From Paracoccus aeridis (GTDB taxonomy: Bacteria; Pseudomonadota; Alphaproteobacteria; Rhodobacterales; Rhodobacteraceae), in contig NZ_SELD02000041.1 in the NCBI RefSeq assembly GCF_004923205.2, positions 1-46,745 of the forward strand: a stretch of DNA of 46,745 nucleotides, in the 5' to 3' direction. The notes beneath the pieces are model-generated. The model had not been told where the DNA came from. It saw only the letters and a program-made list of their open reading frames with translations, and searched no databases. This document shows positions 25,869 to 41,644 of this stretch, one piece after another (position 1 is the stretch's first letter; each line of letters starts with the position of its first letter). A program made the position numbers and the translations under genes.

Positions 25869-28473
25869 CAGCAGCACGCCACAGATCAGGGCCGAGCCGC
25901 CGCAATCGGCCATATCGCGCGAGATGATCGACGCCTGCGCGCAGGAACAGATCCAGTTCCTGGGCCACGTACAGGATTTCGGCTGCCTTCTGGTCATCAC
26001 GACGCAGTGGGTGGTCCGCAACGCCTCGGTCAATACCGAGGCGGTGCTGGGCCTCGCGCCCGACGTGCTGATCGCGCAGCGCCTGACCGACCTCCTGCCT
26101 GCCTCGACCATGCACTCGCTGCGCGGCAAGGTGCAGGTGATGGGCCGCGGGGACGAAGGGATCCGCCTGTTCGGCGTCGATGTGTTCGAGGACGGGCGTG
26201 CCTTCGACATCGCCATCCACCGCGACGGCCCGACCTTCCTGATGGAGTTCGAGCCGAAGCGGTCCGACCGCGTGCGCGACCCTTCCGCCGTCGCGCAGTC
26301 GCTGCTGCCGCGGATGGTCGCGGCGGACACGACCGACGACCTGTGCGCCATCGCCGCCGACGCGGTCTGGGCGCTGACCGGGTTCGACCGCGTGATGGTC
26401 TACCGCTTCGAACCCGACTTCAGCGGCGTCGTCGTCGCCGAGACGCTGAGCGGCGCCACGACGAGCTACATGGGCCATCGCTTCCCCGCTTCCGACATCC
26501 CGCCGCAGGCGCGCGCGCTCTATCGCCGCAACCTGATCCGCATCATCGCCGACGTGGACGCCCCCACCCACCCCATCGTGCCCGCGCAGACGCCCAGCGG
26601 CGCGCCCACCGACCTGTCGCTCAGCGTCACACGCGCGGTGTCGCCCATCCACCTGCAATACCTGCGCAACATGGGCGTCGCCGCGTCCATGTCGGTGTCG
26701 ATCCTGCAGGACGGCGAGTTGTGGGGCATGATCGCCTGCCACCACGGCCGCGGGCACTACGTCGACTACGAGACACGTTCCGCGATCGAGCTGTTCACCC
26801 AGCTTCTCTCGTACGAGATCGGGCTGCGCGCCGACCGCGAGGGACGCCGGCAGAGCGAGGCCGCGCTGGAGGCGCACGAGCGGATCGCGCTGACGATCGA
26901 AAGCTCGACCACCGGGATCCCGGACCTGCCCGCGATCGCGCGCGAGATGGACGGGGTGTTCGCGACCGACGGCGTGGCCATGCTGATCGGCGGGCACTAT
27001 CACGCCGCGGGCCTGGTGCCGTCGCGCGACGAATTCGACGCGCTGATGACCGACCTTGCCCGCGACGGCCTGAGCCGCGTGTTCACCAGCGACAACCTCG
27101 GCCTGTCCAGCCCCGGCGTCGTGGCGCCCGAACGCGGCATCGGCGGGATCCTGGCGATCCCGATCCACAGCCGCCGCGGCGACGGCGTGATCCTGTTCCG
27201 GCGCGAGATGACGCGCGACCTCATCTGGGCCGGGCGGCCCGAAAAGGAACGCCTCGCCGATGGCCGCCTGTCGCCTCGGACGAGCTTTTCCACCTGGCGC
27301 GAGGAACGCCGGGGCTTCTGCCAGAGCTGGAGCCGCGCCGACCTGAGCGCGGCCGAGGTGATGCGCGTCAGCCTGCTGGAGATCACGCTGCGGCTCAGCA
27401 GCGACCGCGACCGGCTCAGCACCCACCGCAACGAGCGGCAGGAGGTCGTCATCGCCGAACTCACGCACCGGCTGCGCAATGTCTACACTATGATCGCGGC
27501 GGTGATGGAGGCGGGCGCGCAGGACCAGGGCGACGCCGTGCGCGCCTATGCCGCCGAGATGCAGGACCGTCTGGCGGCGATGAAGCGGGCCGGCGACGTG
27601 CTGACGAGCCGCGACGGGCGGACAAGCTCGCTTCGGCAGCTGGTCCTCGACGAGGTGCGCGCCTTCGGCGGGGCGGGCGGGCGGCTGGACTACCGGGGCT
27701 CCGACGTGATGCTGTCGCCCGGGCAGCGGTCGGCCATGACGCTGGTGATCCACGAGCTGACGACGAACGCCGTGAAATACGGCGCCTTCAAGGCTGCCGC
27801 GGGCCGGGTCGAGGTGACGGTCTCGGGCATGGCCGATGGCATCGTGATCGGGTGGCGCGAACGCGGCGGCCCGAACGTGGCGCCGCCGCGCCGGGTGGGC
27901 TTCGGCAGCGCCCTGATCGAGCAGACGATCCCGCACGAGCTCGGCGGGACCGTCACGGCCAGCTACGATCCCGCGGGCTTCGAGATCGAGATGCGGATCC
28001 CCGGCCTGGCGATCCAGCCGGCCGGCAGGGCCGCGCGCGCGCGTCCGCATGTCGTGCAGCCGCAGGGCGGCGACGCGCCGCCCGAGGTGCGCCTGTCGGG
28101 GCGGGTGCTGGTGGCCGAGGACAACACCATCATCGCCATGAACGCCGCGCAGACCCTGCGCCGGCTGGGTGCCGAGGACATCGTGATCGCGCCCGGCCCG
28201 GACGCGGCGCTGGCGGCGCTGGACGCAGGGCCGGGGGTCACCTTCGCGGTGCTGGACCAGGACCTCGGCGGCGTCAGCTCCGAACCGGTGGCCGAGCGGC
28301 TCGAGGCGGCCGGGATCCCCTTCGTGATGGCCAGCGGGCTGGTGCCGGACGGTCCCGACAGGACCGGCGTTCTCGGCCGCGCGGTCTGGATCGAGAAGCC
28401 CTACAACAGCGAGGCGATCGCGCAGTCCCTGCGCGACCACTTCGCCGACCGCTTCCCGCCGCGGCCGTCCTGA
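25861..28473 (+). CDS. bphP: Bacteriophytochrome hybrid kinase: PAS-GAF-PHY-HWE kinase-receiver
   Basis: An 870-residue red/far-red photoreceptor. The biliverdin-attachment Cys is C26 (IDACAQEQIQFLGHVQDFG). The GAF domain has the PASDIP motif (D212 in FPASDIPPQAR) and H264 (SPIHLQYLRNMG); the PHY tongue has PRTSF (472-476). The kinase is HWE type: phospho-acceptor H536 (ELTHRLRN), N-box HELTTNAVKYG (631 on) and the W-x-E signature (W665/E667). The C-terminal receiver has E753/D754, phospho-acceptor D799 (FAVLDQDLGG) and K846 (IEKPYN). This layout matches Agrobacterium Agp2-type phytochromes. The ATG at 25861 overlaps bphO. The output target is unknown; no partner regulator is adjacent. Confidence 0.94.
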   Translation: MPDSSTPQIRAEPPQSAISREMIDACAQEQIQFLGHVQDFGCLLVITTQWVVRNASVNTEAVLGLAPDVLIAQRLTDLLPASTMHSLRGKVQVMGRGDEGIRLFGVDVFEDGRAFDIAIHRDGPTFLMEFEPKRSDRVRDPSAVAQSLLPRMVAADTTDDLCAIAADAVWALTGFDRVMVYRFEPDFSGVVVAETLSGATTSYMGHRFPASDIPPQARALYRRNLIRIIADVDAPTHPIVPAQTPSGAPTDLSLSVTRAVSPIHLQYLRNMGVAASMSVSILQDGELWGMIACHHGRGHYVDYETRSAIELFTQLLSYEIGLRADREGRRQSEAALEAHERIALTIESSTTGIPDLPAIAREMDGVFATDGVAMLIGGHYHAAGLVPSRDEFDALMTDLARDGLSRVFTSDNLGLSSPGVVAPERGIGGILAIPIHSRRGDGVILFRREMTRDLIWAGRPEKERLADGRLSPRTSFSTWREERRGFCQSWSRADLSAAEVMRVSLLEITLRLSSDRDRLSTHRNERQEVVIAELTHRLRNVYTMIAAVMEAGAQDQGDAVRAYAAEMQDRLAAMKRAGDVLTSRDGRTSSLRQLVLDEVRAFGGAGGRLDYRGSDVMLSPGQRSAMTLVIHELTTNAVKYGAFKAAAGRVEVTVSGMADGIVIGWRERGGPNVAPPRRVGFGSALIEQTIPHELGGTVTASYDPAGFEIEMRIPGLAIQPAGRAARARPHVVQPQGGDAPPEVRLSGRVLVAEDNTIIAMNAAQTLRRLGAEDIVIAPGPDAALAALDAGPGVTFAVLDQDLGGVSSEPVAERLEAAGIPFVMASGLVPDGPDRTGVLGRAVWIEKPYNSEAIAQSLRDHFADRFPPRPS

Positions 28474-28506
28474 TCGCGGATCGGCCCGGCGTCCGCGCGA
28501 AACCGC

Positions 28507-28535
28507 TTGAACCGCCGGGCGGGCTGGCTTAATGC
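28507..28535 (+). promoter_or_regulatory. Candidate promoter for tRNA-Trp
   Basis: TTGAAC (28507-28512), 17 bp, TAATGC (28530-28535). Initiation about 7 nt later would give a very short leader before the tRNA at 28548. Confidence 0.45.
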
Positions 28536-28547
28536 GGGCCTCGGCCT

Positions 28548-28623
28548 AGGGGTATAGCTCAGTTGGTAGAGCATCGGTCTCCAAAACCGAGGGTCGTGGG
28601 TTCGAGTCCCCCTGCCCCTGCCA
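28548..28623 (+). tRNA. tRNA-Trp (anticodon CCA)
   Basis: A complete cloverleaf of 76 nt with encoded CCA end. Acceptor AGGGGTA (28548-28554) pairs with TGCCCCT (28613-28619), with one G-U pair and discriminator G28620. The anticodon stem TCGGT/ACCGA encloses loop CTCCAAA with CCA at 28581-28583. The T-arm contains GGTTCGAGTCC. The position directly before secE-nusG is the usual bacterial arrangement. Confidence 0.97.
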
Positions 28624-28687
28624 GCCATTCCGCGCATCGCCGCCCGCATTCCCCCGGTCCCCGGCACAGGCGGGGGGGCCGATGCGC

Positions 28688-28716
28688 TTGCATCCGCGGC
28701 CGGGGGTCTTTATCTG
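28688..28716 (+). promoter_or_regulatory. Candidate promoter for secE
   Basis: TTGCAT (28688-28693), 17 bp, TATCTG (28711-28716), ending 26 nt before the secE ATG. Read-through from the tRNA promoter is an alternative source of secE mRNA. Confidence 0.35.
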
Positions 28717-28742
28717 CACCGCTGCACACGCAAGGGACCGCC

Positions 28743-28937
28743 ATGACCAACCCCGCCCAGTTCATCAGCCAGGTGCGCGCCGAAGCCGCCAAGATCGTGT
28801 GGCCGGGCCGGCGCGAGGTCGTCACGACCACCATCATGGTCTTTGTCATGGCCGCGCTGTTCAGCGTGTTCTTCTCGCTCGTCGACCTCGTGATCCGCAC
28901 GGGCGTCAGCGGCGTGCTGCGGGTCGTGTCGGGCTGA
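28743..28937 (+). CDS. secE: Protein translocase subunit SecE
   Basis: A 64-residue single-span form of SecE, the clamp subunit of the SecYEG channel. It has the conserved amphipathic segment FISQVRAEAAKIVWPGRREV followed by one transmembrane helix (about 32-53). Most bacteria outside the enterics have this short form. The start ATG at 28743 has AAGGGA about 7 nt upstream. It lies between tRNA-Trp and nusG, the conserved order. Confidence 0.95.
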   Translation: MTNPAQFISQVRAEAAKIVWPGRREVVTTTIMVFVMAALFSVFFSLVDLVIRTGVSGVLRVVSG

Positions 28938-28940
28938 TCC

Positions 28941-28965
28941 GGCCCCGCCGGCGCCCTGCGGGGCC
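28941..28965 (+). terminator. Hairpin after secE (attenuator candidate)
   Basis: GGCCCCGC (28941-28948) pairs perfectly with GCGGGGCC (28958-28965) around a 9-nt loop, starting 3 nt after the secE stop. No T-run follows, so it may attenuate or be processed rather than terminate fully. Confidence 0.55.
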
Positions 28966-28972
28966 GCAAGGC

Positions 28973-29001
28973 TTGCAAAGCCCTTCACGTGCGGATATGT
29001 C
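28973..29001 (+). promoter_or_regulatory. Candidate promoter for nusG-rplKA
   Basis: TTGCAA (28973-28978), 17 bp, TATGTC (28996-29001), just after the secE hairpin. This would leave a leader of about 125 nt before nusG. Both hexamers match consensus only partly. Confidence 0.35.
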
Positions 29002-29133
29002 CCGGCGACCCGGCCGGCCCTGAAAGGCGTGCAGCGAATCGGCATGCGCGCCTTTGCGTTTTCAGGACGCGGCGGAACGATTTTCGGCGGGCGCACGGCC
29101 CGCGTGCACCGACGAACGAGGAACGGTCTGGCT

Positions 29134-29673
29134 ATGGCAAAACGGTGGTATTCGGTCAGCGTCCTGTCCAACTTCGAGAAGAAGGTCGCCGAGGCGATCC
29201 GCCAGGCGGTGGCCGAGAAGGGGCTTGAGGACGAGATCGACGAGGTCCTCGTCCCCACCGAGGAAGTGATCGAGGTGCGGCGCGGCAAGAAGGTCACGTC
29301 GGAGCGCCGCTTCATGCCGGGCTACGTGCTGGTGCACATGGACCTGTCGGACCGGACCTACCACCTGGTGAACTCGATCAACCGGGTCACCGGGTTCCTC
29401 GGAGCGCAGGGCAAGCCCATGCCCATGCGCGACGACGAGGTGAACCTGATGCTCAACCGCTCGGGCGACGGCGAGACCAAGGCCGAGCCGCGCAACCTGA
29501 TCCGGTTCGAGGTGGGCGAGAACGTGAACGTGACCGACGGCCCGTTCGAGGGCTTCTCGGGCATGGTCGAGGAAGTGGACGACGCCGCCGGCCGCGTGAA
29601 GGTCACGGTGTCGATCTTCGGCCGGCCGACGCCGGTCGAACTGGAATTCACGCAGGTCAGCAAGGCCTCGTGA
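29134..29673 (+). CDS. nusG: Transcription termination/antitermination protein NusG
   Basis: A 179-residue protein with the NGN domain (MAKRWYSVSVLSNFEKKVAEAI...; RRFMPGYVLVHMDL) and a C-terminal KOW domain (VGENVNVTDGPFEGFSGMVEEVD). NusG binds the clamp of RNA polymerase, suppresses pausing, and links to Rho or ribosomal S10. The start MAKRWY matches the family; an in-frame ATG at 29029 would add 35 residues without similarity to it. A loop insertion (about residues 35-60, including VIEVRRGKKVTSER) is typical of proteobacterial NusG. Confidence 0.96.
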   Translation: MAKRWYSVSVLSNFEKKVAEAIRQAVAEKGLEDEIDEVLVPTEEVIEVRRGKKVTSERRFMPGYVLVHMDLSDRTYHLVNSINRVTGFLGAQGKPMPMRDDEVNLMLNRSGDGETKAEPRNLIRFEVGENVNVTDGPFEGFSGMVEEVDDAAGRVKVTVSIFGRPTPVELEFTQVSKAS

Positions 29674-29723
29674 GTGTCGCGCGGGAGGCGTCGGCCCACG
29701 GGCTGAGCCGCACCGCTATGTCG

Positions 29724-29740
29724 GCCCGCATGGTGCGGGC
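29724..29740 (+). other. Hairpin between nusG and rplK
   Basis: GCCCGCA (29724-29730) pairs with TGCGGGC (29734-29740) around a 3-nt TGG loop, 24 nt before the rplK start and upstream of its AAGGAGAAGG ribosome-binding site. It may be an RNA-processing site or a target for autogenous control. Confidence 0.5.
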
Positions 29741-29763
29741 GTGATGAAGAAGGAGAAGGCCAG

Positions 29764-30216
29764 ATGGCCAAGAAAGTCGTCGGCAGCCTGAAGCTGCAGA
29801 TCAAGGCGGGTCAGGCGAACCCGTCCCCGCCCGTCGGCCCCGCACTGGGCCAGCGCGGCATCAACATCATGGAATTCTGCAAGGCGTTCAACGCGCGCAC
29901 GCAGGAAATGGAACCGGGCTCGCCCACGCCGGTCGTCATCACCTACTACGCGGACAAGTCGTTCACCTTCGAAACGAAGACCCCGCCCGCGTCGTTCCTG
30001 CTGAAGAAGGCCGCGGGCCTGAAGCCGGTCGGCAAGCGCAACCGCGCCAAGGGTTCGGAAAAGCCGGGCCGCGCGCAGGCGGGCACCGTGACCGCCGCGC
30101 AGGTTCGCCAGATCGCCGAAGCGAAGATGAAGGACCTGTCGGCCAACGACGTCGAAGCCGCGATGCAGATCATCCTCGGCTCGGCCCGTTCGATCGGCAT
30201 CGAGGTGAAGGGCTAA
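29764..30216 (+). CDS. rplK: 50S ribosomal protein L11
   Basis: A 150-residue L11, part of the GTPase-associated centre with L10/L12. It has the conserved N-terminal Pro-rich segment [23 protein letters not shown] and the C-terminal rRNA-binding [20 protein letters not shown]...[10 protein letters not shown]. It is about 8-9 residues longer than E. coli L11 (142), with the extra length in the basic linker around [17 protein letters not shown]. The start has AAGGAGAAGG about 4 nt upstream. It is followed after 3 nt by rplA. Confidence 0.97.
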   Translation: MAKKVVGSLKLQIKAGQANPSPPVGPALGQRGINIMEFCKAFNARTQEMEPGSPTPVVITYYADKSFTFETKTPPASFLLKKAAGLKPVGKRNRAKGSEKPGRAQAGTVTAAQVRQIAEAKMKDLSANDVEAAMQIILGSARSIGIEVKG

Positions 30217-30219
30217 GCC

Positions 30220-30918
30220 ATGGCAAAGATCGCAAAGAAGAAAGCCGCGGCCCGCGCCGCCTTCGAAGGCAAGTCGAACCTCGCCGTCGAGGACGCCGTC
30301 GCGCTGGTCAAGGCCAACGCCACCGCCAGGTTCGACGAGACCGTCGAGATCGCCATGAACCTGGGCGTCGACCCGCGCCACGCCGACCAGATGGTCCGCG
30401 GCGTGGTCCAGCTGCCCAACGGCACCGGCAAGGACGTCCGCGTCGCCGTGTTCGCGCGCGGCCCCAAGGCCGATGAAGCGAAGGCGGCGGGCGCCGAGGT
30501 CGTGGGCGCCGAGGACCTGGTCGAAAGCATCCAGGGCGGCAACATCGACTTCGACCGCGTCATCGCGACGCCGGACATGATGCCGCTGGTCGGCCGCCTG
30601 GGCAAGATCCTGGGCCCGCGCAACCTGATGCCGAACCCCAAGGTCGGCACCGTGACGATGGACGTCAAGACGGCCGTCGAGGCGGCGAAGGGCGGCGAGG
30701 TCCAGTTCAAGGCCGAGAAGGCGGGCGTCGTCCACGCCGGCGTCGGCAAGGCGTCGTTCGACGGCGAGAAGCTGGCGCAGAACATCCGCGCCTTCGTCGA
30801 GGCCGTGAACCGCGCCAAGCCGTCGGGAGCCAAGGGCACCTACGTCAAGAAAGTCTCGATCAGCTCGACCATGGGTCCGGGCGTGTCGCTGGACCTGACC
30901 TCGGCCACGCAGGCCTGA
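30220..30918 (+). CDS. rplA: 50S ribosomal protein L1
   Basis: A 232-residue L1, which forms the mobile stalk at the tRNA exit site. Conserved segments include [15 protein letters not shown], the [18 protein letters not shown] signature and the C-terminal [16 protein letters not shown]. In many bacteria L1 represses its own rplKA message. The gene starts 3 nt after rplK. A hairpin directly follows. Confidence 0.97.
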   Translation: MAKIAKKKAAARAAFEGKSNLAVEDAVALVKANATARFDETVEIAMNLGVDPRHADQMVRGVVQLPNGTGKDVRVAVFARGPKADEAKAAGAEVVGAEDLVESIQGGNIDFDRVIATPDMMPLVGRLGKILGPRNLMPNPKVGTVTMDVKTAVEAAKGGEVQFKAEKAGVVHAGVGKASFDGEKLAQNIRAFVEAVNRAKPSGAKGTYVKKVSISSTMGPGVSLDLTSATQA

Positions 30919-30923
30919 TCGTC

Positions 30924-30957
30924 CGGCAGGCCCGGCGTTCGCGCCCGCGGCCTGCCG
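30924..30957 (+). terminator. Stem-loop after rplKA
   Basis: CGGCAGGCC (30924-30932) pairs perfectly with GGCCTGCCG (30949-30957) around a 16-nt GC-rich loop, 6 nt after the rplA stop. It is followed by CTTGCC rather than a T-run, so it is probably a partial terminator or a processing site. It immediately precedes the rplJ promoter. Confidence 0.6.
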
Positions 30958-30958
30958 C

Positions 30959-30987
30959 TTGCCATCCGGCCCATGCGGACGTATGAG
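30959..30987 (+). promoter_or_regulatory. Promoter for rplJL
   Basis: TTGCCA (30959-30964; 5/6 match to TTGACA), exactly 17 bp, TATGAG (30982-30987; 4/6 match to TATAAT). It would produce a structured leader of about 210 nt before rplJ. Confidence 0.6.
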
Positions 30988-31092
30988 GCCGGTTCCATCC
31001 CGGATCGCTTCGATTCGGGATGCCTGTCCGAGACGGAGGGCCGGTGCGTGAACACCGCTAAGTCCTTCCCGAGATGGAAGTCGAGCATTTTT

Positions 31093-31188
31093 CCGAAGGT
31101 TCCACCTTTGGGCGATCTCGGGTCCATCATTGCGGACCCGCCCGGCTGCCACCCGGCTGCCGGACATGAGAGCCGGGGGGAAACCCCC
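31093..31188 (+). promoter_or_regulatory. Structured rplJ leader, likely L10(L12) autoregulation site
   Basis: Three successive stems precede rplJ: CCGAAGG/CCTTTGG (31093-31099 with 31105-31111, one G-U), CGGGTCC/GGACCCG (31119-31125 with 31134-31140) and GGGGG-GAAA-CCCCC (31175-31188, a GNRA-capped hairpin). A perfect 10-bp direct repeat, CCCGGCTGCC, lies at 31141-31150 and 31152-31161. The ribosome-binding GGAG is at 31195-31198. A long structured leader that binds L10-L12 is known upstream of rplJ in several bacteria; the assignment here is by position and structure only. Confidence 0.5.
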
Positions 31189-31204
31189 ATATTTGGAGTG
31201 AACC

Positions 31205-31720
31205 GTGGATAGAGCCCAGAAAGAACAGGTGGTCGAGGAACTCGGCCAGATCTTTGCAAGCTCTGGCGTCGTGGTGGTTGCCCACTACGAAGGGATGACG
31301 GTTGCCGAAATGCAGGACCTGCGCGCGCAGATGCGCGAAGCTGGCGGGTCCGTTCGCGTTGCCAAGAACAGGCTCGCCAAGATCGCCCTTGAAGGCAGCC
31401 CGGCGGCTTCGATCGCCAGCTACCTGACGGGCATGACCGTGCTCGCCTTCTCCGACGACCCCGTGGCTGCGGCCAAGGTCTCGGACGCGTACGCCAAGTC
31501 GAACGACAAGTTCGTCATCCTGGGCGGCGCGATGGGCGGTTCGGCCCTTGACCCGGCCGGTGTGAAGGCCGTGGCCCAGCTGCCGTCGCGTGAGGAGCTC
31601 ATCGCTTCGATCGTGGCCAGCATCGGTGCCCCGGCGTCGAACATCGCGGGCGCGATCGGCGCACCTGCTTCGAACATCGCGAGCATCCTCACGACTCTGG
31701 AAGAGCGCGAGGCTGCCTGA
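31205..31720 (+). CDS. rplJ: 50S ribosomal protein L10
   Basis: A 171-residue L10, the base of the L12 stalk that recruits translation GTPases. The N-terminal rRNA-binding domain includes [19 protein letters not shown] and [13 protein letters not shown]. The C-terminal helix that carries L12 dimers contains a tandem 11-residue repeat, [11 protein letters not shown] then [11 protein letters not shown] (residues 140 and 151 on). The start is GTG 31205, with GGAG 6 nt upstream. rplL follows after 66 nt. Confidence 0.97.
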   Translation: MDRAQKEQVVEELGQIFASSGVVVVAHYEGMTVAEMQDLRAQMREAGGSVRVAKNRLAKIALEGSPAASIASYLTGMTVLAFSDDPVAAAKVSDAYAKSNDKFVILGGAMGGSALDPAGVKAVAQLPSREELIASIVASIGAPASNIAGAIGAPASNIASILTTLEEREAA

Positions 31721-31786
31721 GGCAATCCCGTCCGTCGTGGGGCAGATGCCCCGGCGTTGGAACAATCTTACTGAGAGAACGGAAAA

Positions 31787-32164
31787 ATGGCTGATCTGAA
31801 ACAACTCGCCGAACAAATCGTCGGTCTGACCCTGCTGGAAGCGCAGGAGCTGAAGACGATCCTGAAAGACGAATACGGCATCGAGCCGGCCGCCGGTGGC
31901 GCCGTCATGATGGCCGGCCCGGCTGCCGGTGGCGCTGCCGCCGCCGAAGAGGAAAAGACCGAGTTCGACGTCGTGCTGACCGACGCGGGCGCCAACAAGA
32001 TCAACGTGATCAAGGAAGTGCGCGCGATCACCGGCCTGGGCCTGAAGGAAGCCAAGGACCTGGTCGAAGCCGGCGGCAAGGTCAAGGAAGGCGCGGCCAA
32101 GGCCGACGCCGAGGAAATGAAGAAGAAGCTCGAAGCGGCTGGCGCCAAGGTCGAGCTGAAGTAA
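31787..32164 (+). CDS. rplL: 50S ribosomal protein L7/L12
   Basis: A 125-residue L12: N-terminal dimerisation and L10-binding region ([21 protein letters not shown]), a Gly/Ala-rich flexible hinge ([20 protein letters not shown]) and the C-terminal factor-binding domain ([24 protein letters not shown]). It binds EF-Tu and EF-G and stimulates their GTPase activity. Codon use is markedly biased, with repeated GGTGGC and GAA codons, as expected of a highly expressed gene. A long hairpin and a second promoter separate it from rpoB. Confidence 0.97.
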   Translation: MADLKQLAEQIVGLTLLEAQELKTILKDEYGIEPAAGGAVMMAGPAAGGAAAAEEEKTEFDVVLTDAGANKINVIKEVRAITGLGLKEAKDLVEAGGKVKEGAAKADAEEMKKKLEAAGAKVELK

Positions 32165-32200
32165 TCGACGGCGGTCCCGCACGGGATCCGCGCGAGACAG

Positions 32201-32231
32201 GGCAGGGTCCGGTAGTTCGCCGGTCCCTGCC
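32201..32231 (+). other. Long hairpin between rplL and rpoB
   Basis: GGCAGGGTCCGG (32201-32212) pairs with CCGGTCCCTGCC (32220-32231), 11 of 12 positions with a central T-T mismatch, around a 7-nt loop. In E. coli this junction holds an attenuator and an RNase III site that lower rpoBC relative to rplL; the same role is inferred here. No T-run follows. Confidence 0.65.
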
Positions 32232-32240
32232 GAGCCCGTC

Positions 32241-32269
32241 TTGAAGGACGCTTGACCGATCCCTACATA
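32241..32269 (+). promoter_or_regulatory. Candidate promoter for rpoBC
   Basis: TTGAAG (32241-32246), 17 bp, TACATA (32264-32269), about 155 nt before rpoB and just after the hairpin. A second TTGACC at 32252 has no -10 at the right distance. Confidence 0.45.
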
Positions 32270-32425
32270 GGGCGGCTCGAGCGTCCCTCAGGGCGTGTTC
32301 GCGGTTCGGGAGCGGCGCGGTGGGACGCGTGGCACGAATGGGACCGCACCCCTGACATTCGTATGCGTGCCGCCGATCGTGCCCCGACGATCCGCCGCGC
32401 GCGTTGACGAAAGGCGAAAGACCCC

Positions 32426-36580
<4,155 letters not shown>

Positions 36581-36593
36581 CGGCGCCTTCCCG

Positions 36594-36619
36594 CCGCGCG
36601 CCCGTCGCAGGGCGCGCGG
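36594..36619 (+). other. Perfect hairpin between rpoB and rpoC
   Basis: CCGCGCGCCC (36594-36603) pairs perfectly with GGGCGCGCGG (36610-36619) around a 6-nt GTCGCA loop, within the 86-nt rpoB-rpoC gap. No T-run follows. It is a candidate RNA-processing or stability element. Confidence 0.65.
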
Positions 36620-36666
36620 CCCGACGCTCCGTCCATCCCCTCCGCGCCACCTCATAAGGTATTCAG

Positions 36667-40932
<4,266 letters not shown>

Positions 40933-40973
40933 TCCGGAGCCATCCGGCCCGCGACGGGGCATGAATTGACTGG

Positions 40974-41009
40974 CTGCCCGGCGTGAAAGCGCCGGGCAGT
41001 TGTCGTTTC
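40974..41009 (+). terminator. Terminator of the rpoBC operon
   Basis: CTGCCCGGCG (40974-40983) pairs perfectly with CGCCGGGCAG (40990-40999) around a TGAAAG loop, followed by the T-rich TTGTCGTTTCT. It begins 41 nt after the rpoC stop. Confidence 0.88.
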
Positions 41010-41644
41010 TGCAGGATCTCGCCGCACGGCCGCAGACCCGGCACCCCGCCGAGCCGTCCGTCAACTGGCTGCACGCCCCCGCAAGCAGCCGCGGATCAAC
41101 CGGAACTCGTCGCGGATCTCGGGCACATGGGCTTCAGCGTGGTCGGAATCTTGGACCGATGGGCATCGCCGCCGCTGATGTGGAGACGATCGACGCGCTT
41201 AACGGCCGTACGGTGACAATCGTGTCGTTCGAGCGCGCCGAGCGCGCCGAGGGCGCCGGGTCCCCTGGTGGCGGGCGGTCCGTGTACCTGTCTCGCCAGC
41301 CTCCGGGACGGCGAGGCGGGCGAGGGGTGGATCGCAGCCGGACGCGGCGATGCCGCCCGGGGGGGGGCGAGGTCGTGTCCGCAGGGCAGGGGATCACCGT
41401 TCCGCGGCGCAGGTCCCGTCGCGCGGCTGCGTGGGCGAGGTCGCGCAGGCGTGTTTCGCCGACGGCGCGCGCCGCTGCCGTGGACTGCCAGAAAGGCTGA
41501 CCGGGCCGCGCCGCCCCTGGTCGCGGGGCGCGTGTGGCGCCCACTGGTGCAGATCGGTCGCGGGCCTTGTCCGGCGCAACGGTCCTTCTTCCTTTCACCC
41601 CGGCCAACCCTTATCGGATTGGTGCCCCAGTCCGGTCCGATTCC
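41010..41644. other. Gene-free stretch between rpoC terminator and EamA gene
   Basis: About 635 bp without a recognisable gene. The open frames on both strands are Arg/Ala/Pro-rich and compositionally like antisense or noncoding GC-rich DNA, with no family motif. Two low-complexity features stand out: a 9-bp unit GAGCGCGCC repeated three times (41231-41257; the last copy has one mismatch) and a run of nine G (about 41359-41367). The final part (about 41575-41640) is less GC-rich (TTCTTCCTTTCACC, TTATCGGATT) and may contain the promoter of the next gene. It could be decayed coding DNA, but I cannot identify a parent gene. Confidence 0.5.

Noticed and set aside
30973..31212. Small open frame in the rplJ leader as a leader peptide
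   Set aside because: It overlaps the structured leader and the rplJ start, and lacks a ribosome-binding site or a regulatory codon run.
41010..41500. A 166-codon plus-strand frame after rpoC as a possible new gene
   Set aside because: No motif, low-complexity repeats inside it, no ribosome-binding site, and it starts within the rpoC terminator.
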